DNA of 64,000 nt from positions 1,367,972-1,431,971 of the forward strand of contig JAPXFQ010002390.1 in the NCBI GenBank assembly GCA_028564705.1. Reading direction: 5' to 3'. The stretch comes from Apricaphanius iberus (lineage: Eukaryota > Chordata > Actinopteri > Cyprinodontiformes > Aphaniidae). Shown here one piece after another: positions 53,201 through 56,700 of this stretch (position 1 is the stretch's first letter; every line of letters starts with the position of its first letter). A program made the translations under genes and the position numbers. The notes under the pieces were generated by a model. The model searched no databases. It was not told the DNA's origin and saw only the letters and a list, made by a program, of their open reading frames with translations.

Positions 53201-55279
53201 TTAACGGTTTTCGCTTGTTAAAACCAGCGCTATTTTAGCACCCATTTTTAGGACTTCTGAACGGCATGTCTTAACTTTGCGCCACCACATTCAAGAAGTT
53301 TATCAAAAACAGTCATTCACACACATTCTAACCTAATAGTGATTAACACTCTAATGGCCACAAACCTGATATATTTACCTGTTTTTTCCCCAAAGACGCA
53401 TCATAACTCACTGCGCTCTCATCACGTCTCCACCTGGTGAAGAAGCGGTGAGCGCACAGGGAGTTATGGTCCTCATGGATCCTCATTAGTTTCCTCCGTA
53501 ATGGTTATGATCTTCCTAGGTTCCAATTAATAAAATGTAGTAATCATGTACAATACCACACTGGCAAAATGGTTACTTATAAGACATTTTGAAAACAGAA
53601 TTCAGATATTTCAGATTACATATTTTCAAGATAAAAAATTTTATACTGCCACTTGACATTTAATAGAGGCCATGAAAAACTGTGGTACATTTCAACAACA
53701 TTAGTAGAATATGTATACTTTAGCTTTCCCCTTCCCCCCGCCCCACTCCCCTCCAGCGTTTTAGGGAACATGACATTCTGAAAGCGAACACCCTGCTGTG
53801 AAAACTCCGCACTTGTAACTAGGTTTTCAGCTGCAAAATTACTGGTAAAGATGAGAAAGATTCCTTCCTTTCTTGGAGGTTTAATTTTTTTTTTCCGTGG
53901 TGAAGTTTCCAGACTCCCAGGCGCCTTCGTCTGATAGGACACGCTCAATCTCAGGACATGTCAGGACATCTTGTGCTCCAAGTGTCATTTCCATGGCAAC
54001 ACCAGACGTTGGGATTCTAATATCAGTTCATTCGACCTAACCTAATATTATACAGTGTCACACAATCAGCGTATCACTATGTCATTAAGAAATGGCACAC
54101 AGCTCTCTCAGCATGTAAGAATACACAAAAGATCATTCTTAATCTAAATTTCTCAATATAACTTCTCAATATACGTTTTTCCATAACAAGGCAAAGAGAC
54201 GAAGTTTTGAAAATTACAGTTTTTCATGGCCTGTCTGAAACGGGCTTTTGACTCGTTTTAAGAATATTACATCTAAGTTGGATCCCCTTTCACTGTGTTT
54301 TTTCACTTTAATTTTAATCGTGGCCCCATATTCCGAAACCCATGGGTTGATAAATTTGATTTACATGGAGAATTCTTTAATGATTTTGTTGAAAAAAGTG
54401 TTTAATAAAAGTATTTAATACAAATATTTCCTTCATTCAGATCTAGGATGTTATCCTATTGTTCCCTTTATTTTTCTGAGGAATGTAGTCATTATTATCA
54501 ATGTAAAATCTAAGGCTAGTCAATTGATCGAATTTTTATCAATATTGTGATATTAAGAAGTTCGGTCGTGATAATCGCATGGTGTGTTTGTTTTGATGTG
54601 TTGTTGTTAGCAATGCAACAGGAGCGGAACGCATGATTATTGATAATAAAGGCTGTATTTAATTGTTTTTATTATTGTTAATAATGTTTTGATTAGACAA
54701 AAATAGAATTTAAAATCGAGATCGTTCAATATAGTGGGAAGAATCTCCATTATTTTATTTTCATAATTGCCCAGCCCTAGTGGGAAACTAAAAGTGCGTC
54801 CGAGGGTAGTTGTGGCTGCATAGCTTCCCATCACCAATGTGTGAATGTGTGACTGAATGGGTGAACAGCTGAATGTAGCGTGAAGCGCTTTGGGGTCCGT
54901 AGGGACTAAATAAAGTGCTATACAAGTACGGACATTTTACCATTTACCAAAAAGTCCAGCTTCTCAGGTTCTGTATGTGATTCAGATTTCCCTATAAAGT
55001 GAAATTATTGAATTATTGTGTTATTACGTCAGATCAAGACACTTCATCCCTTTGGTCCGTCTTTGAAGGCTCCAGCTGCCATCTGAAGGAGAATAAAGCA
55101 GGATGAGTGAGGATATAAATCTGCAAAGCTTTATTGAGCTTATTGAGCCTGTTTCTTTAGCCTCATTCTAACCCCTGACTGGTTTCTCTCTGAAGTCAAG
55201 CTCAAACAAATGTTCCAAACGCACCTAAACGCCTTTATTTTGTCTCCTTGTCTCCGCAGACAGTGAAGGGAAGAAGTAG
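2869..55279 (+). CDS. znf608: ZNF608-like zinc finger protein, eight exons, 5' end outside window
   Basis: Joining 2869-3139, 30143-30230, 38336-40730, 41538-41958, 44767-44945, 47590-47737, 49177-49233 and 55260-55279 gives 3579 bases in one frame with GT..AG at every intron and matching phases (1,2,0,1,0,1,1). The product is the ZNF608/ZNF609 type. A conserved N-terminal domain ([20 protein letters not shown], then [21 protein letters not shown]) spans exons 1-2. One atypical C2H2 finger (C-x4-C-x12-H-x4-H) lies at 38817-38888. A conserved [17 protein letters not shown] segment and a C-terminal [10 protein letters not shown] motif follow. The choice of ZNF608 over ZNF609 rests on recalled ZNF608 traits: [22 protein letters not shown] and the single HTHHHTH.GM tail. 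This is a nuclear protein; mouse work links Zfp608/Zfp609 to control of Rag genes in thymocytes. The acidic N-terminal exon expected for the family is absent, so it lies to the left. Confidence 0.88.
3455..3751 (+). mobile_element. Solo LTR, Ty3/Gypsy-like, with 5-bp target duplication
   Basis: A 297-bp unit begins TGTCA and ends TGACA and is flanked on both sides by GAATC (3450-3454 and 3752-3756). Inside are a TATA-like CTATTTAAGATCC (about 3588), a polyadenylation signal AATAAA (about 3677) and a CTGGGTCCTTCGTCC segment near the 3' end, the layout usual for fish Gypsy LTRs. No internal region is next to it, so it is a recombined solo LTR. Confidence 0.82.
3765..3833 (+). mobile_element. 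L2 3' tail relic, plus orientation
   Basis: Contains GGCGCTATATAAATAAACTG followed by irregular GAATT repeats (3790-3833), the 3' terminus of the L2 family whose minus-strand copies lie at 3913, 14524, 21224 and 28733. Confidence 0.65.
3842..3919. repeat. Two adjacent perfect hairpins between opposed L2 tails
   Basis: A 9-bp stem ATCAGTTGG/CCAACTGAT lies at 3842-3850 and 3867-3875. A 13-bp stem TGAATTAAGTCCT/AGGACTTAATTCA lies at 3881-3893 and 3907-3919. They sit between a plus L2 tail and a minus L2 tail. Confidence 0.7.
3913..4600 (-). mobile_element. L2 3' UTR copy without the 28S insert (5'-truncated)
   Basis: Reads as the minus-strand 3' end of the L2 family: GAATT-type tail, ATATAGCGCC block, then the same UTR landmarks as 14524-15635 (AACTCCCTTTTAACAGGAAG, GACAGCACATCATGCAGTTG, TAGCTACTAGGAGACCTGGC). 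At about 4486-4500 the sequence goes straight from AACACTCT to CTACCTGGCTTAC, where two other copies carry 388 bases of 28S sequence. This copy therefore shows the empty site. Confidence 0.85.
4735..5214 (+). mobile_element. L2/CR1-group LINE relic, ORF2 C-terminus, plus strand
   Basis: Degenerate coding for the C-terminal part of an L2-type ORF2: codons resembling [29 protein letters not shown] and [18 protein letters not shown], broken by stops. It is interrupted or ended by the hAT-like element at 5223. Confidence 0.65.
5747..9464 (-). pseudogene. L1 ORF2 (endonuclease and reverse transcriptase), frameshifted
   Basis: Read on the minus strand in five pieces (9464-9135, 9107-8169, 8124-7795, 7807-7031, 6958-5747). 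The first two carry the apurinic endonuclease with [20 protein letters not shown] and TDH. The next two carry the reverse transcriptase with [24 protein letters not shown] and the catalytic QFADD. The last carries the C-terminal domain with a [19 protein letters not shown] zinc-knuckle-like motif. Breaks between pieces are frameshifts or stops; domain order and total length match a full ORF2 of about 1240 residues. It starts at an ATG at 9464. The L1/Tx1 group is inferred from these motifs and the matching ORF1. Confidence 0.9.
9624..10407 (-). pseudogene. L1 ORF1 (RNA-binding coiled-coil protein), one frameshift
   Basis: Two overlapping minus-strand frames (10407-10132 and 10172-9624) make a typical L1 ORF1 product. 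The N-terminus ([18 protein letters not shown]) is acidic. A coiled coil follows around the frame change ([20 protein letters not shown]), then an RRM-like region with [16 protein letters not shown] and [10 protein letters not shown], and a basic C-terminal domain ([20 protein letters not shown]). The ATG at 10407 is preferred over the GTG two codons earlier. ORF1p coats the LINE RNA and acts as a chaperone; the frame change should abolish it here. Confidence 0.85.
11770..12959. other. Intron 1 unique-looking sequence with one conserved-element candidate
   Basis: No gene or clear repeat. The segment 12105-12240 is GC-balanced and has homeodomain-like AATTA cores (CAATATTAATTATCCGGAGC), so it could be a conserved non-coding element. 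Only alignment to other fish would tell. Confidence 0.25.
12960..13085. mobile_element. hAT terminal fragment
   Basis: TAGGGATGCACCGATCC at 12965 is the common terminus of a fish hAT group, followed by the usual GATACCGATATC-rich subterminal sequence. The opposite end was not found. Confidence 0.4.
13713..13835 (-). mobile_element. Degenerate L2 3' tail
   Basis: TTCAATTCAGTTTCTCAATA followed by TAGCGCCAGTTC and CAGATGTTATC is a diverged copy of the L2 3' terminus. Confidence 0.6.
13836..14523. other. Intron sequence, nothing recognised
   Basis: A 115-codon plus-strand frame (13983-14330) has no recognisable motif and no splice context, so I do not call it a gene. Confidence 0.4.
15099..15486 (+). 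pseudogene. 28S rRNA fragment inside L2 3' UTR, copy 1
   Basis: Follows the 5' third of vertebrate 28S rRNA in order: CCCGTGGACGGTGTAGGGCC (15116), TCGGGTTGTTTGAGAATGCA, TCTAAGGCTAAATACCGGCA (15215), GACCGATAGTCGACAACTAT, TTTAAGAGATAAACGGGTGG, TCAACCCGGCAGG and a closing CGACCGGCTCCGGATC (15468). Changes in conserved bases (for example AACTATCTTAAGGAAA where 28S normally has AAGTACCGTAAGGGAA) show it is no longer a working rRNA. It is on the plus strand and so antisense to the LINE. Both edges are sharp against the insert-free copy at about 4486-4500. Confidence 0.92.
15636..18659 (-). CDS. L2-type ORF2: endonuclease and reverse transcriptase
   Basis: A 1007-codon minus-strand frame. Residues about 50-275 are an apurinic endonuclease with [25 protein letters not shown] and LSDHFLITF. 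Residues about 500-800 are a reverse transcriptase with [42 protein letters not shown] and the catalytic [10 protein letters not shown]. The C-terminus has the [12 protein letters not shown] and [12 protein letters not shown] blocks and [15 protein letters not shown] typical of L2/CR1-group LINEs. The listed first codon is TTG. The same frame continues upstream through a single TAA (18665-18663) to an ATG at 18740, so the true N-terminus is probably about 27 residues longer and this copy has one nonsense change. Activity therefore depends on readthrough or a downstream start. Confidence 0.93.
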   Translation of the reverse strand: MPPTHYPIEIVSRPLPKTNELKVNATRAKYKNLIKINKTRTEHKNKSIKCGLLNIRSLPSKTLLVNDLICENNIDLFCLAETWLQEEDHVTINESTPPSYLNFSVRRSTGRGGGVATIFHSDLLINLQKNNSYSSFEHLVFSFPHTHNKAVKPLLFVVLYRPPGPYSQFLDQISDFLSDLVLNTDKVIIVGDFNIHVDNESDSLNTAFNIILDSIGFTQNVQGPTHSCHHTLDLVLTYGIDCEEITVFPHNPILSDHFLITFKLTLMDHIKPERKLHYTRKLSDNAVANFKEALPTLISSVYKCRTENSDLTRDPSQLDILVHSVNSSLRRAIDKVAPLKRKVASHRRLTPWFNLELRTLKQNVRKLERKWRSTHLHDSFLIWKNSLLLYKKSLHTARTAYYSSLIEENKNNPRFLFNTVAKLTQDHSSIEPTIPQALSSDDFMQFFINKIDSIKNKIIGNLPNMLASSLVNEAASKMVEPNICLNCFNAAELCDVLKLLASSKPSTCVLDPIPTKLLKEVFPLIAAPILNIMNLSLVNGYVPQEFKIAVIKPLLKKPSLDQNDLINYRPISNLPFLSKILEKIVAHQICEHLNNNELFEKFQSGFRAHHSTETALVKVTNDILIASDNGLVTILVLLDLSAAFDTVDHNILIERLQSVGIIGTALGWFKSYLSNRFQFVQVNNRSSSTSIVTCGVPQGSVLGPILFTIYMLPIGKIIRQHGIKFHSYADDTQLYLSINPDESNQLGRLQACLEDIKTWMTLNFLLLNSDKTEVVVFGPEALKKKLLSQPLHLDGIKLASSNKAKNLGVIFDQDMSFRTHIKEVCRISFFHLRNIAKIRTILSRNDAEKLVHAFVTSRLDYCNCLLSGSPQNTIKSLQLVQNAAARILMNIKRRDHISPVLASLHWLPVKSRIEFKILLLTYKALNNLAPSYIRDLIVPYVPNRDLRSQTAGLLVVPRISKSRMGGRSFSYQAPLLWNRLPGLVREADNLSIFKTRLKTFLFDKAYS
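18940..19198 (+). mobile_element. Tc1-like transposase relic, 5' part
   Basis: Matches the Tc1-like transposon N-terminal coding region in order: AGGGACAAGATTGTACACCT, AATAGGCAAGCAGCTTGGTG, then AGAGAGCTGGGATGACACTA and TTAGTAACACACTACGTCGT, with an internal deletion between them. It resumes at 20169 after a hAT insertion. Confidence 0.8.
19199..20168 (-). mobile_element. hAT element, deletion derivative, with perfect 8-bp target duplication
   Basis: The termini are TAGGCCTGTCACGATAA and (complement) TAGGCCTGTCGCGATAA, flanked by ACGTCGTC at 19191-19198 and 20169-20176. The minus strand encodes the BED-type N-terminus of a hAT transposase: [18 protein letters not shown] and EPTCRICF (19944-19759), then after a frame change [18 protein letters not shown] and [20 protein letters not shown] (19829-19455). 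The catalytic DDE domain is missing, so it is a deleted, non-autonomous copy. Confidence 0.9.
20177..20366 (+). mobile_element. Tc1-like transposase relic, 3' part
   Basis: Continues the Tc1 coding region after the hAT: CTTTAGCCAGCAAATGTCCA, ATCTGGACGATCCAGAGGAG and CAAAATAGAACCATTTGAC resemble the middle of Tc1 transposase (AHVQARLKFA, DDPEEEW, KIELFG). The first catalytic Asp region (WSDET) looks deleted. Confidence 0.75.
21224..21530 (-). mobile_element. L2 3' end, strongly 5'-truncated
   Basis: Same tail and proximal UTR as 14524-14820 (ATATAGCGCC, CAGATGTCATCTCAAGGCAC, AACTCCCTTTTAACAGGAAG). It stops before the region where the 28S insert would lie, so its insert status is unknown. Confidence 0.85.
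21560..22195 (-). mobile_element. Second L2-type LINE family relic, interrupted
   Basis: The tail TTTGTATAGCACAATATCAA and AGGTGCTTTACATAA (21578-21630) matches the families at 28158 and 36058. Coding for [20 protein letters not shown], an L2-type C-terminus, is at 22195-22125 on the minus strand. A GATA-tailed LINE end (21722-21850) splits it. Confidence 0.6.
21722..21850 (-). repeat. GATA array with LINE tail family A terminus
   Basis: About 24 GATA units (21722-21817), followed by CTTTATTCATCTCCAAGAGA and AATTCACATTCAC, the complement of the 3' terminus seen at 2281 and 45800. The array is probably the tail of that LINE copy. Confidence 0.75.
22196..22249. repeat. TA dinucleotide microsatellite
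   Basis: An uninterrupted alternating TA run of about 54 bases ending in ACATACATACACAC. Frames that read through it on both strands are artefacts. Confidence 0.95.
22543..23058. other. Intron sequence with conserved-element candidate
   Basis: 22800-23040 has balanced composition and homeobox-like cores (GCATGTTAATTAAGCTGAAT, ACTAATTGGACAGACAG), so it may be a conserved non-coding element. No gene is seen. Confidence 0.25.
23059..23521. mobile_element. TTAA-flanked MITE family 1, copy 1
   Basis: Nearly the same sequence as 44256-44725 over most of its length (shared ATTAGATGACGTCTTTACTT, TTGCTAGTTCCAAGCGATGA, TGTTGCTGCAAATAGATCAT). The right end is CACACTGTGCCTTTAA; the left terminus is degenerate. 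There is no coding capacity. Confidence 0.75.
23522..25489. other. Intron sequence without recognised genes
   Basis: AT-rich, no splice-supported exon. 24673-24741 reappears inverted inside the minisatellite at 30538-30606. An element with CTGACGGCGTC near 23795 is also found at 4710 (TCTGACGGCGTCACATTTCA), so 23700-23830 is partly dispersed repeat. Confidence 0.4.
25490..25536. repeat. GGAT tetranucleotide array
   Basis: About 11 GGAT units directly next to a diverged L2 3' UTR copy. Confidence 0.9.
25537..26275 (-). mobile_element. Diverged L2 copy (3' UTR plus ORF2 C-terminus), no 28S insert
   Basis: Shares UTR landmarks with the L2 at 14524 (CAATCCCTCATACTAAGCAA, CTAACTGTAAGCTTCATCAA) and, on the minus strand near 26270-26170, coding for [13 protein letters not shown], the ORF2 C-terminus. 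It is more diverged than the other copies and has no 28S sequence between these blocks, although its alignment around the insertion point is poor. Confidence 0.7.
26276..28157. other. Intron sequence, nothing firmly recognised
   Basis: No gene. 26990-27240 is of balanced composition and could be a conserved non-coding element or part of an old repeat; I cannot decide. Confidence 0.3.
28158..28732 (-). mobile_element. Second L2-type family, 3' part split by an L2 insertion
   Basis: The tail TTTATATAGCACACTTTCAA at about 28168, then minus-strand coding for [20 protein letters not shown] (28434-28375), [24 protein letters not shown] sequence (28540-28480) and, at 28690-28660, a motif B region. 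The reading frame is broken. The continuation lies at 29775-29880, after the nested copy. Confidence 0.75.
28733..29774 (-). mobile_element. L2 3' UTR copy with 28S insert, nested in another LINE
   Basis: Almost identical to 14524-15560, including the 388-base 28S segment, with only scattered single-base differences (for example GTCTGAGTCC against GTCTTAGTCC). It is 5'-truncated within the UTR after GACACTCTG at about 29774 and has no ORF2. It landed inside the reverse transcriptase region of an older L2-type copy. Confidence 0.9.
29312..29699 (+). pseudogene. 28S rRNA fragment inside L2 3' UTR, copy 2
   Basis: Same 388 bases, same boundaries and same rRNA-breaking changes as 15099-15486, again antisense to the LINE. 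Identical edges in two unlinked copies mean the fragment was inherited with the LINE rather than captured twice. Confidence 0.92.
29775..29880 (-). mobile_element. Upstream continuation of the split LINE
   Basis: The complement reads as a diverged stretch resembling the [12 protein letters not shown] segment that precedes motif B in L2-type reverse transcriptase, joining to the piece that ends at 28732. Confidence 0.5.
30143..30230 (+). CDS. znf608: znf608 exon B
   Basis: Acceptor ACCGACAG at 30135-30142, donor GTAAAC at 30231, 88 bases. It completes the Gly codon of exon A and encodes [20 protein letters not shown] then TKHNWAPPR. Human ZNF608 and ZNF609 read [16 protein letters not shown] and DWAPPRFC at the same place. 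Confidence 0.93.
30340..31145 (+). repeat. Degenerate G-rich minisatellite (GGTTCTAGGG type)
   Basis: About 730 bases of imperfect short units of the type GGGTTCTAG, GGTCCTAGG and GGTTTTAG, with varying period near 10. A 69-base unrelated block (30538-30606) interrupts it. Frames across it, such as 30817-31128, are repeat artefacts. Confidence 0.85.
31146..32439. other. Intron 2 sequence, nothing recognised
   Basis: AT-rich with many poly-T runs. No gene or repeat boundary seen. Confidence 0.4.
32440..33230. promoter_or_regulatory. Candidate conserved non-coding region(s)
   Basis: Two blocks stand out from the AT-rich intron by balanced composition and homeodomain/RFX-like motifs: 32586-32700 (TTGTCATGGCAATTACAGC) and 33000-33200 (AGGGCCCCGATTACTGCATT, GATATAAATAACAGCACGTA). 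znf608 lies in a region known in vertebrates for conserved non-coding elements, but conservation was not tested here. Confidence 0.3.
33231..34232. other. Intron 2 sequence, nothing recognised
   Basis: No gene or bounded element. A GGGGGGGGGC run lies at about 33991. Confidence 0.4.
34233..34928. mobile_element. Foldback element (long inverted repeat, 696 bp)
   Basis: The left arm 34233-34482 and right arm 34603-34928 are reverse complements from the very ends (TATGGAACTAGAGTTGGGAC against complement TATGGAACTACAGTTGGGAC) to the loop (GTGCAGCCGAAGTC). The flanks CACTTT and CACTTC suggest a 5-6 bp target duplication. The right arm is longer because GATTTGTACTTGT-like units are expanded there (about five, against two on the left). 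No protein is encoded. Confidence 0.88.
34929..36057. other. Intron 2 sequence with a GATA array
   Basis: Contains the GATA array at 35220-35268 and otherwise no recognisable gene or element. Confidence 0.4.
35220..35268. repeat. GATA tetranucleotide array
   Basis: Twelve GATA units. No LINE terminus follows, unlike the array at 21722. Confidence 0.95.
36058..36950 (-). mobile_element. Second L2-type family, 3' end and ORF2 C-terminus
   Basis: The minus-strand frame 36895-36410 encodes [53 protein letters not shown] and [11 protein letters not shown], the C-terminal third of an L2-type ORF2, followed by a 3' UTR and tail (TTTGTATAGCACACTTTCAA at 36075). The region upstream of the C-terminus is missing, and a frame change lies near codon 85. 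Confidence 0.85.
36951..38335. other. Intron 2 end, unclassified repeats
   Basis: A CAGA/CACA microsatellite lies at 37108-37162. 37200-37330 and 37740-37800 contain repeated AACCCA/TGGGTT words suggestive of an inverted element whose ends I could not fix. The last bases form the acceptor TGTCTCTCCAG before exon C. The ATG at 38313 is intronic. Confidence 0.4.
38336..40730 (+). CDS. znf608: znf608 exon C (large central exon with the zinc finger)
   Basis: 2395 bases; acceptor CTCTCCAG, donor GTAAGT at 40731. It encodes a basic RGRGKR segment right after the splice, KGRRGSLN, a nuclear-type KRKNKPP run, the single C2H2 finger ([20 protein letters not shown], 38817-38876, last His at 38886), [31 protein letters not shown] and [13 protein letters not shown] stretches, [35 protein letters not shown], and [11 protein letters not shown] with [20 protein letters not shown]. 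After the last block (about 40365) the sequence is poorly conserved and low in complexity, ending in a Ser run. Confidence 0.95.
38817..38888 (+). other. znf608: C2H2-type zinc finger of znf608
   Basis: C-x4-C-x12-H-x4-H with linker [12 protein letters not shown]. It has four residues between the Cys pair, as in ZNF608/609, and is the only finger in the protein, so the protein is not a polydactyl KRAB/ZnF type. Confidence 0.9.
40731..41537 (+). other. znf608: znf608 intron 3
   Basis: 807 bases, GTAAGT...CAATCTAG. No element recognised. Confidence 0.7.
41538..41958 (+). CDS. znf608: znf608 exon D
   Basis: The start was chosen because TTGTCCCCATCAATCTAG is an acceptor-like end, the phase (0) matches the preceding donor, and the same frame has a stop (TAG at 41535-41537) immediately before it. 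The N-terminal part is fast-evolving. The C-terminal part AAVSPPM.....YQHSYSPYL and [16 protein letters not shown] matches ZNF608 (VSSPM, AVSPVLMHSYPG). The donor GTAAGA follows at 41959, phase 1. Confidence 0.78.
41959..42649 (+). other. znf608: znf608 intron 4, first part
   Basis: AT-rich. No element boundary seen before the direct repeat at 42650. Confidence 0.4.
42650..42925. repeat. Direct repeat unit, copy 1
   Basis: TGAGATAAAATAATT to ACAGCATTTTCCACGCA. Contains GGTTACCAGAGTAAAGTCCC, CTTATGTTGACCTGCAGGGG and GGAGTCGCTCGCATAC. Its second copy lies about 645 bases further on in the same orientation. Confidence 0.85.
43296..43575. repeat. Direct repeat unit, copy 2
   Basis: TGAGATAAAATAATT to ACAGCATTTTCCACACA, the same order of blocks as copy 1 with about one change per 20 bases and a short AAAGAATAAAGGGTC duplication. 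Two TG...CA-like units of about 280 bases around a 370-base middle would suit a miniature LTR element, but no primer-binding site or polypurine tract is evident. Confidence 0.85.
43576..44255. other. znf608: znf608 intron 4, unrecognised stretch
   Basis: AT-rich sequence between the direct repeat and the MITE. Nothing recognised. Confidence 0.4.
44256..44725. mobile_element. TTAA-flanked MITE family 1, copy 2
   Basis: The termini TTAAAGTGACGGTGTATAGT and (complement) TTAAAGGCACAGTGTGTAAT are imperfect inverted repeats starting with TTAA, a piggyBac-like target. The right edge is 41 bases before znf608 exon E, so it sits next to the acceptor tract. Confidence 0.75.
44767..44945 (+). CDS. znf608: znf608 exon E
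   Basis: Acceptor ACCTTCTTCAG, donor GTGAGA at 44946, 179 bases. It encodes [16 protein letters not shown], a Ser run and [20 protein letters not shown]608 reads FHYPVYGKMSGREETE and LDLLQQHANQYRSKSP at this point. Confidence 0.93.
45515..45835 (+). mobile_element. LINE 3' end, tail family A, copy 2
   Basis: GCAGGTCCTTCCTCCCTGCA codes the FLPAAV-type ORF end, followed by AACTGCTCCCAACAAATATG and CCGAATTTCCCCGGGTGGGA (45792), parallel to 1985-2300. The poly-T run at 45497-45514 precedes it. Confidence 0.6.
45950..46075. mobile_element. hAT terminal fragment
   Basis: Ends in TTCGGTGCATCCCTA after a CGAAAA/TTTTCGG-rich stretch, the terminus of a common fish hAT group. The partner end was not found. 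Confidence 0.45.
46076..46671. other. znf608: znf608 intron 5 sequence, nothing recognised
   Basis: AT-rich with TAGCTTACTAACTAAA words also seen at 1810-1880. No bounded element. Confidence 0.35.
46672..46862 (-). mobile_element. tRNA-derived SINE
   Basis: On the minus strand it begins with an A-box-like TAGTGTACTGG and GCAGGCGCCCC, has a B-box-like GTTTGAGTCCC (complement of 46771-46781), then GACCTTTGCTGCATGTCTTC and a T/C-rich tail with TGCCTGTCAGATAAAGG. This layout is a common teleost tRNA-SINE. Confidence 0.75.
46863..47589. other. znf608: znf608 intron 5 end
   Basis: No gene or element recognised. It ends in the acceptor TTTTCTGTGCAG. Confidence 0.4.
47590..47737 (+). CDS. znf608: znf608 exon F
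   Basis: Acceptor TTCTGTGCAG, donor GTACAC at 47738, 148 bases, phase 0 in and 1 out. It encodes [15 protein letters not shown] then [19 protein letters not shown] and SGQFDIYQ, matching the His-rich C-terminus of ZNF608 ([20 protein letters not shown]). Confidence 0.93.
47738..49176 (+). other. znf608: znf608 intron 6
   Basis: No gene or bounded element recognised. The acceptor region is TGTTTTTCGAAG. Confidence 0.5.
49177..49233 (+). CDS. znf608: znf608 exon G (57 bases)
   Basis: Acceptor CGAAG, donor GTAAGT at 49234. Encodes [22 protein letters not shown]608 reads GLTSAALVASQQV at the same place. It was too short to appear as a long frame and was found from phase and homology. Confidence 0.85.
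49234..49858. other. znf608: znf608 intron 7, first part
   Basis: No gene or bounded element recognised. Confidence 0.4.
49859..50448. mobile_element. TTAA-flanked MITE family 2
   Basis: The termini TTAAAGTAGAACTTTCATGA and (complement) TTAAAGTGGACGTGGCATGA are imperfect inverted repeats beginning with TTAA. The interior includes GGGCGGGGCC and no transposase. Confidence 0.6.
51292..52261 (+). mobile_element. Gypsy-like LTR plus partial internal region
   Basis: A 311-base unit TGTTACG...CTTGACA (51292-51602) has a TATA-like ACAGTATATACACC (about 51428), AATAAA (51533) and a TTTGGGTCCTCATTC terminus as in the solo LTR at 3455. Degenerate internal sequence follows. At 52218-52259 the CCTGTGTCTGTCTGTCTTTG stretch repeats the middle of the LTR, so the 3' LTR is a remnant and a large deletion has occurred. 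Confidence 0.7.
52262..52860 (+). pseudogene. Tc1-like transposase, C-terminal two thirds, decayed
   Basis: 52267-52458 encodes [20 protein letters not shown] followed by [15 protein letters not shown], including the first catalytic Asp of the DDE triad (FTDES). Later fragments resemble [29 protein letters not shown] and VQVWEEIP in shifted frames. The second Asp region (DNARPH) is deleted. Confidence 0.82.
52852..54244. mobile_element. Unclassified insertion inside the Tc1 relic
   Basis: It interrupts Tc1 sequence between CTTAGACTCATT and TTTGACTCGTTTTAAG. Its ends show a weak inverted similarity (CCGTTTTCAGATAG against complement CCCGTTTCAGACAGG). No transposase, LTR or known tail was recognised. 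Confidence 0.5.
54520..54780. mobile_element. hAT fragment
   Basis: An ATCAATATTGTGATATTAAG-type subterminal region and a GCCCAGCCCTA terminus at 54770 are typical of the TAGGGCTGGGC hAT termini. The left end is unclear. Confidence 0.4.
54785..54955 (+). mobile_element. LINE 3' tail, RTE-like
   Basis: GTGTGAATGTGTGACTGAAT, GTGAAGCGCTTTGGGGTCCG, AAAGTGCTATACAAGTACGG and an ACCATTT-repeat end form the common fish LINE 3' terminus often assigned to the RTE group. Confidence 0.6.
55260..55279 (+). CDS. znf608: znf608 last coding exon (20 coding bases)
   Basis: Acceptor TGTCTCCGCAG at 55249-55259, phase 1. It encodes DSEGKK and a TAG stop. Human ZNF608 ends in GQRRE, so the basic end is similar but the sequence differs. 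The phase closes the 3579-base frame, which supports this exon, but an alternative last exon cannot be excluded. Confidence 0.62.
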
Positions 55280-56700
55280 AACCATGTGACCGCGTCTCAC
55301 ATGAGGGACGGCAGATTTATCAGACATCAATTCCTTGGTGTGGAATAAGCTTCGCCTCGCTGAGAGGCAGGGAACAAACAAACAGGAAAACCTCTTTCAT
55401 TTCTTACTGATGACATTCTCCGCTTTTATAACACGTCGCAGAGGAGCAGACGGGGGGGTGAGGGACAGATCGCAGAATTATTACCTTTTTTTTTTAAGTG
55501 GGACTACTTGTATAAACCCAGACATCATCGTTTTGGGAGAAGCAGATGTTGTGAATAAGATGACACATCCTTAGAGCCCTGTGCACTCAGCTTTACCTCT
55601 GCTGTTATGTTTAACTTTATAAAATGCACATTTATTGTAGTGTAATATAATGACGATATGACTGAATGTAAAGGTAATAACTCACACTGTTCCAACTATG
55701 TGGAATCTCTTTTTTTCAAGCCCTGTTGGGACAAAAACAGCATTAGGAAGCTAAAAAATGTATAATTATTGTTCTCATTCTGATTATTGAAGTGGTCCTC
55801 ACTCCTTCATTGTGCTGACGCTACATTTGTATAACTGACCTGTACTTGAGTGTAACCATGTTGATTGTATCGTCTTTATGTGGGAGTAAAACCTTCACAT
55901 CGACCTACCCAGTGCCATTAGAGAACCCCGGTGCTGTAAATATAATCTGTACAGATTTATGGCAGAGCACTAACATGCTCACGCTGTTGATCACCATCAG
56001 CCATGCAGGGAGGGGTGCAGGGTGCAAAGCAGGAGCCTGTTTATTTCTGTAATTATCCAGTTTTTTTAGTTACTTATTTTATCAAAAGCTTATGGTTGTA
56101 GCAAAAACCTAAAGTTTACTCCCTTTATTCACATTTTGGTTATGAAAAAGCACTTAATCTAAAAAAAAAGAGATGTTTTGAACTAAATAATTACGTCAGA
56201 TGTCGACCTACACGTTTTTTATTTGTGCTTTGATATAAAGTTGTCCATAAGGCTAACATCTTACTAGCCTGAGAACTAGCTATTCTTGCTAATATGAGAT
56301 GGATTTGATTATTTTTTGCTTAAATAGATTCCTTAATTTAACAAACAGCTAAACGAACAATATATCTACAGTAATGCAAAGTAAAATTAAGTCATAAGTG
56401 TTTTCAGGAGATGTCGAGGTGGGTGATTTCAAAATCTACCATAACTGCACAGCTAAATTAGCTTGTCAGTTAGCAGGTAGAATGCTAGCTATGTGATGTT
56501 TGGCTACAACATGAACATATCTTAAAATTATAATATAAACTACGAATGTATTGTTTTTTTCATCATATTTATTTTAGAGTTTGTATTTCTCATTAATAAC
56601 AGTAAAAAATATTGAGTGACTATGGATTGCTTTTACCTTGCAAGCCTTGCAAAGTGTTAGCTAACACTAGTGGATTAAGTTGGACTTTTATTGATCTTTT
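55280..56700 (+). other. znf608: Probable znf608 3' UTR
   Basis: Follows the stop without a splice signal. It includes a Pumilio-type TGTAAATA at 55935-55942 and a GAACCCCGGTGCTGTAAATA block of balanced composition. I could not fix a polyadenylation site, so the end is a guess. Confidence 0.4.

Larger units (their letters stand above)
50636..54487 (+). mobile_element. Tc1-like transposon relic with two later insertions
   Basis: The ends ACACGGCTCAAAAAAATAAAGG (left) and CTTTATTTTTCTGAGGAATGTA (right) are inverted repeats of a Tc1-like family. Decayed transposase coding appears at 51040-51290 and 52262-52850. The right flank at 54240-54480 is the usual 3' untranslated part (TGGGTTGATAAATTTGATTT). 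An LTR relic (51292-52261) and an unclassified segment (52852-54244) interrupt it. Confidence 0.82.
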
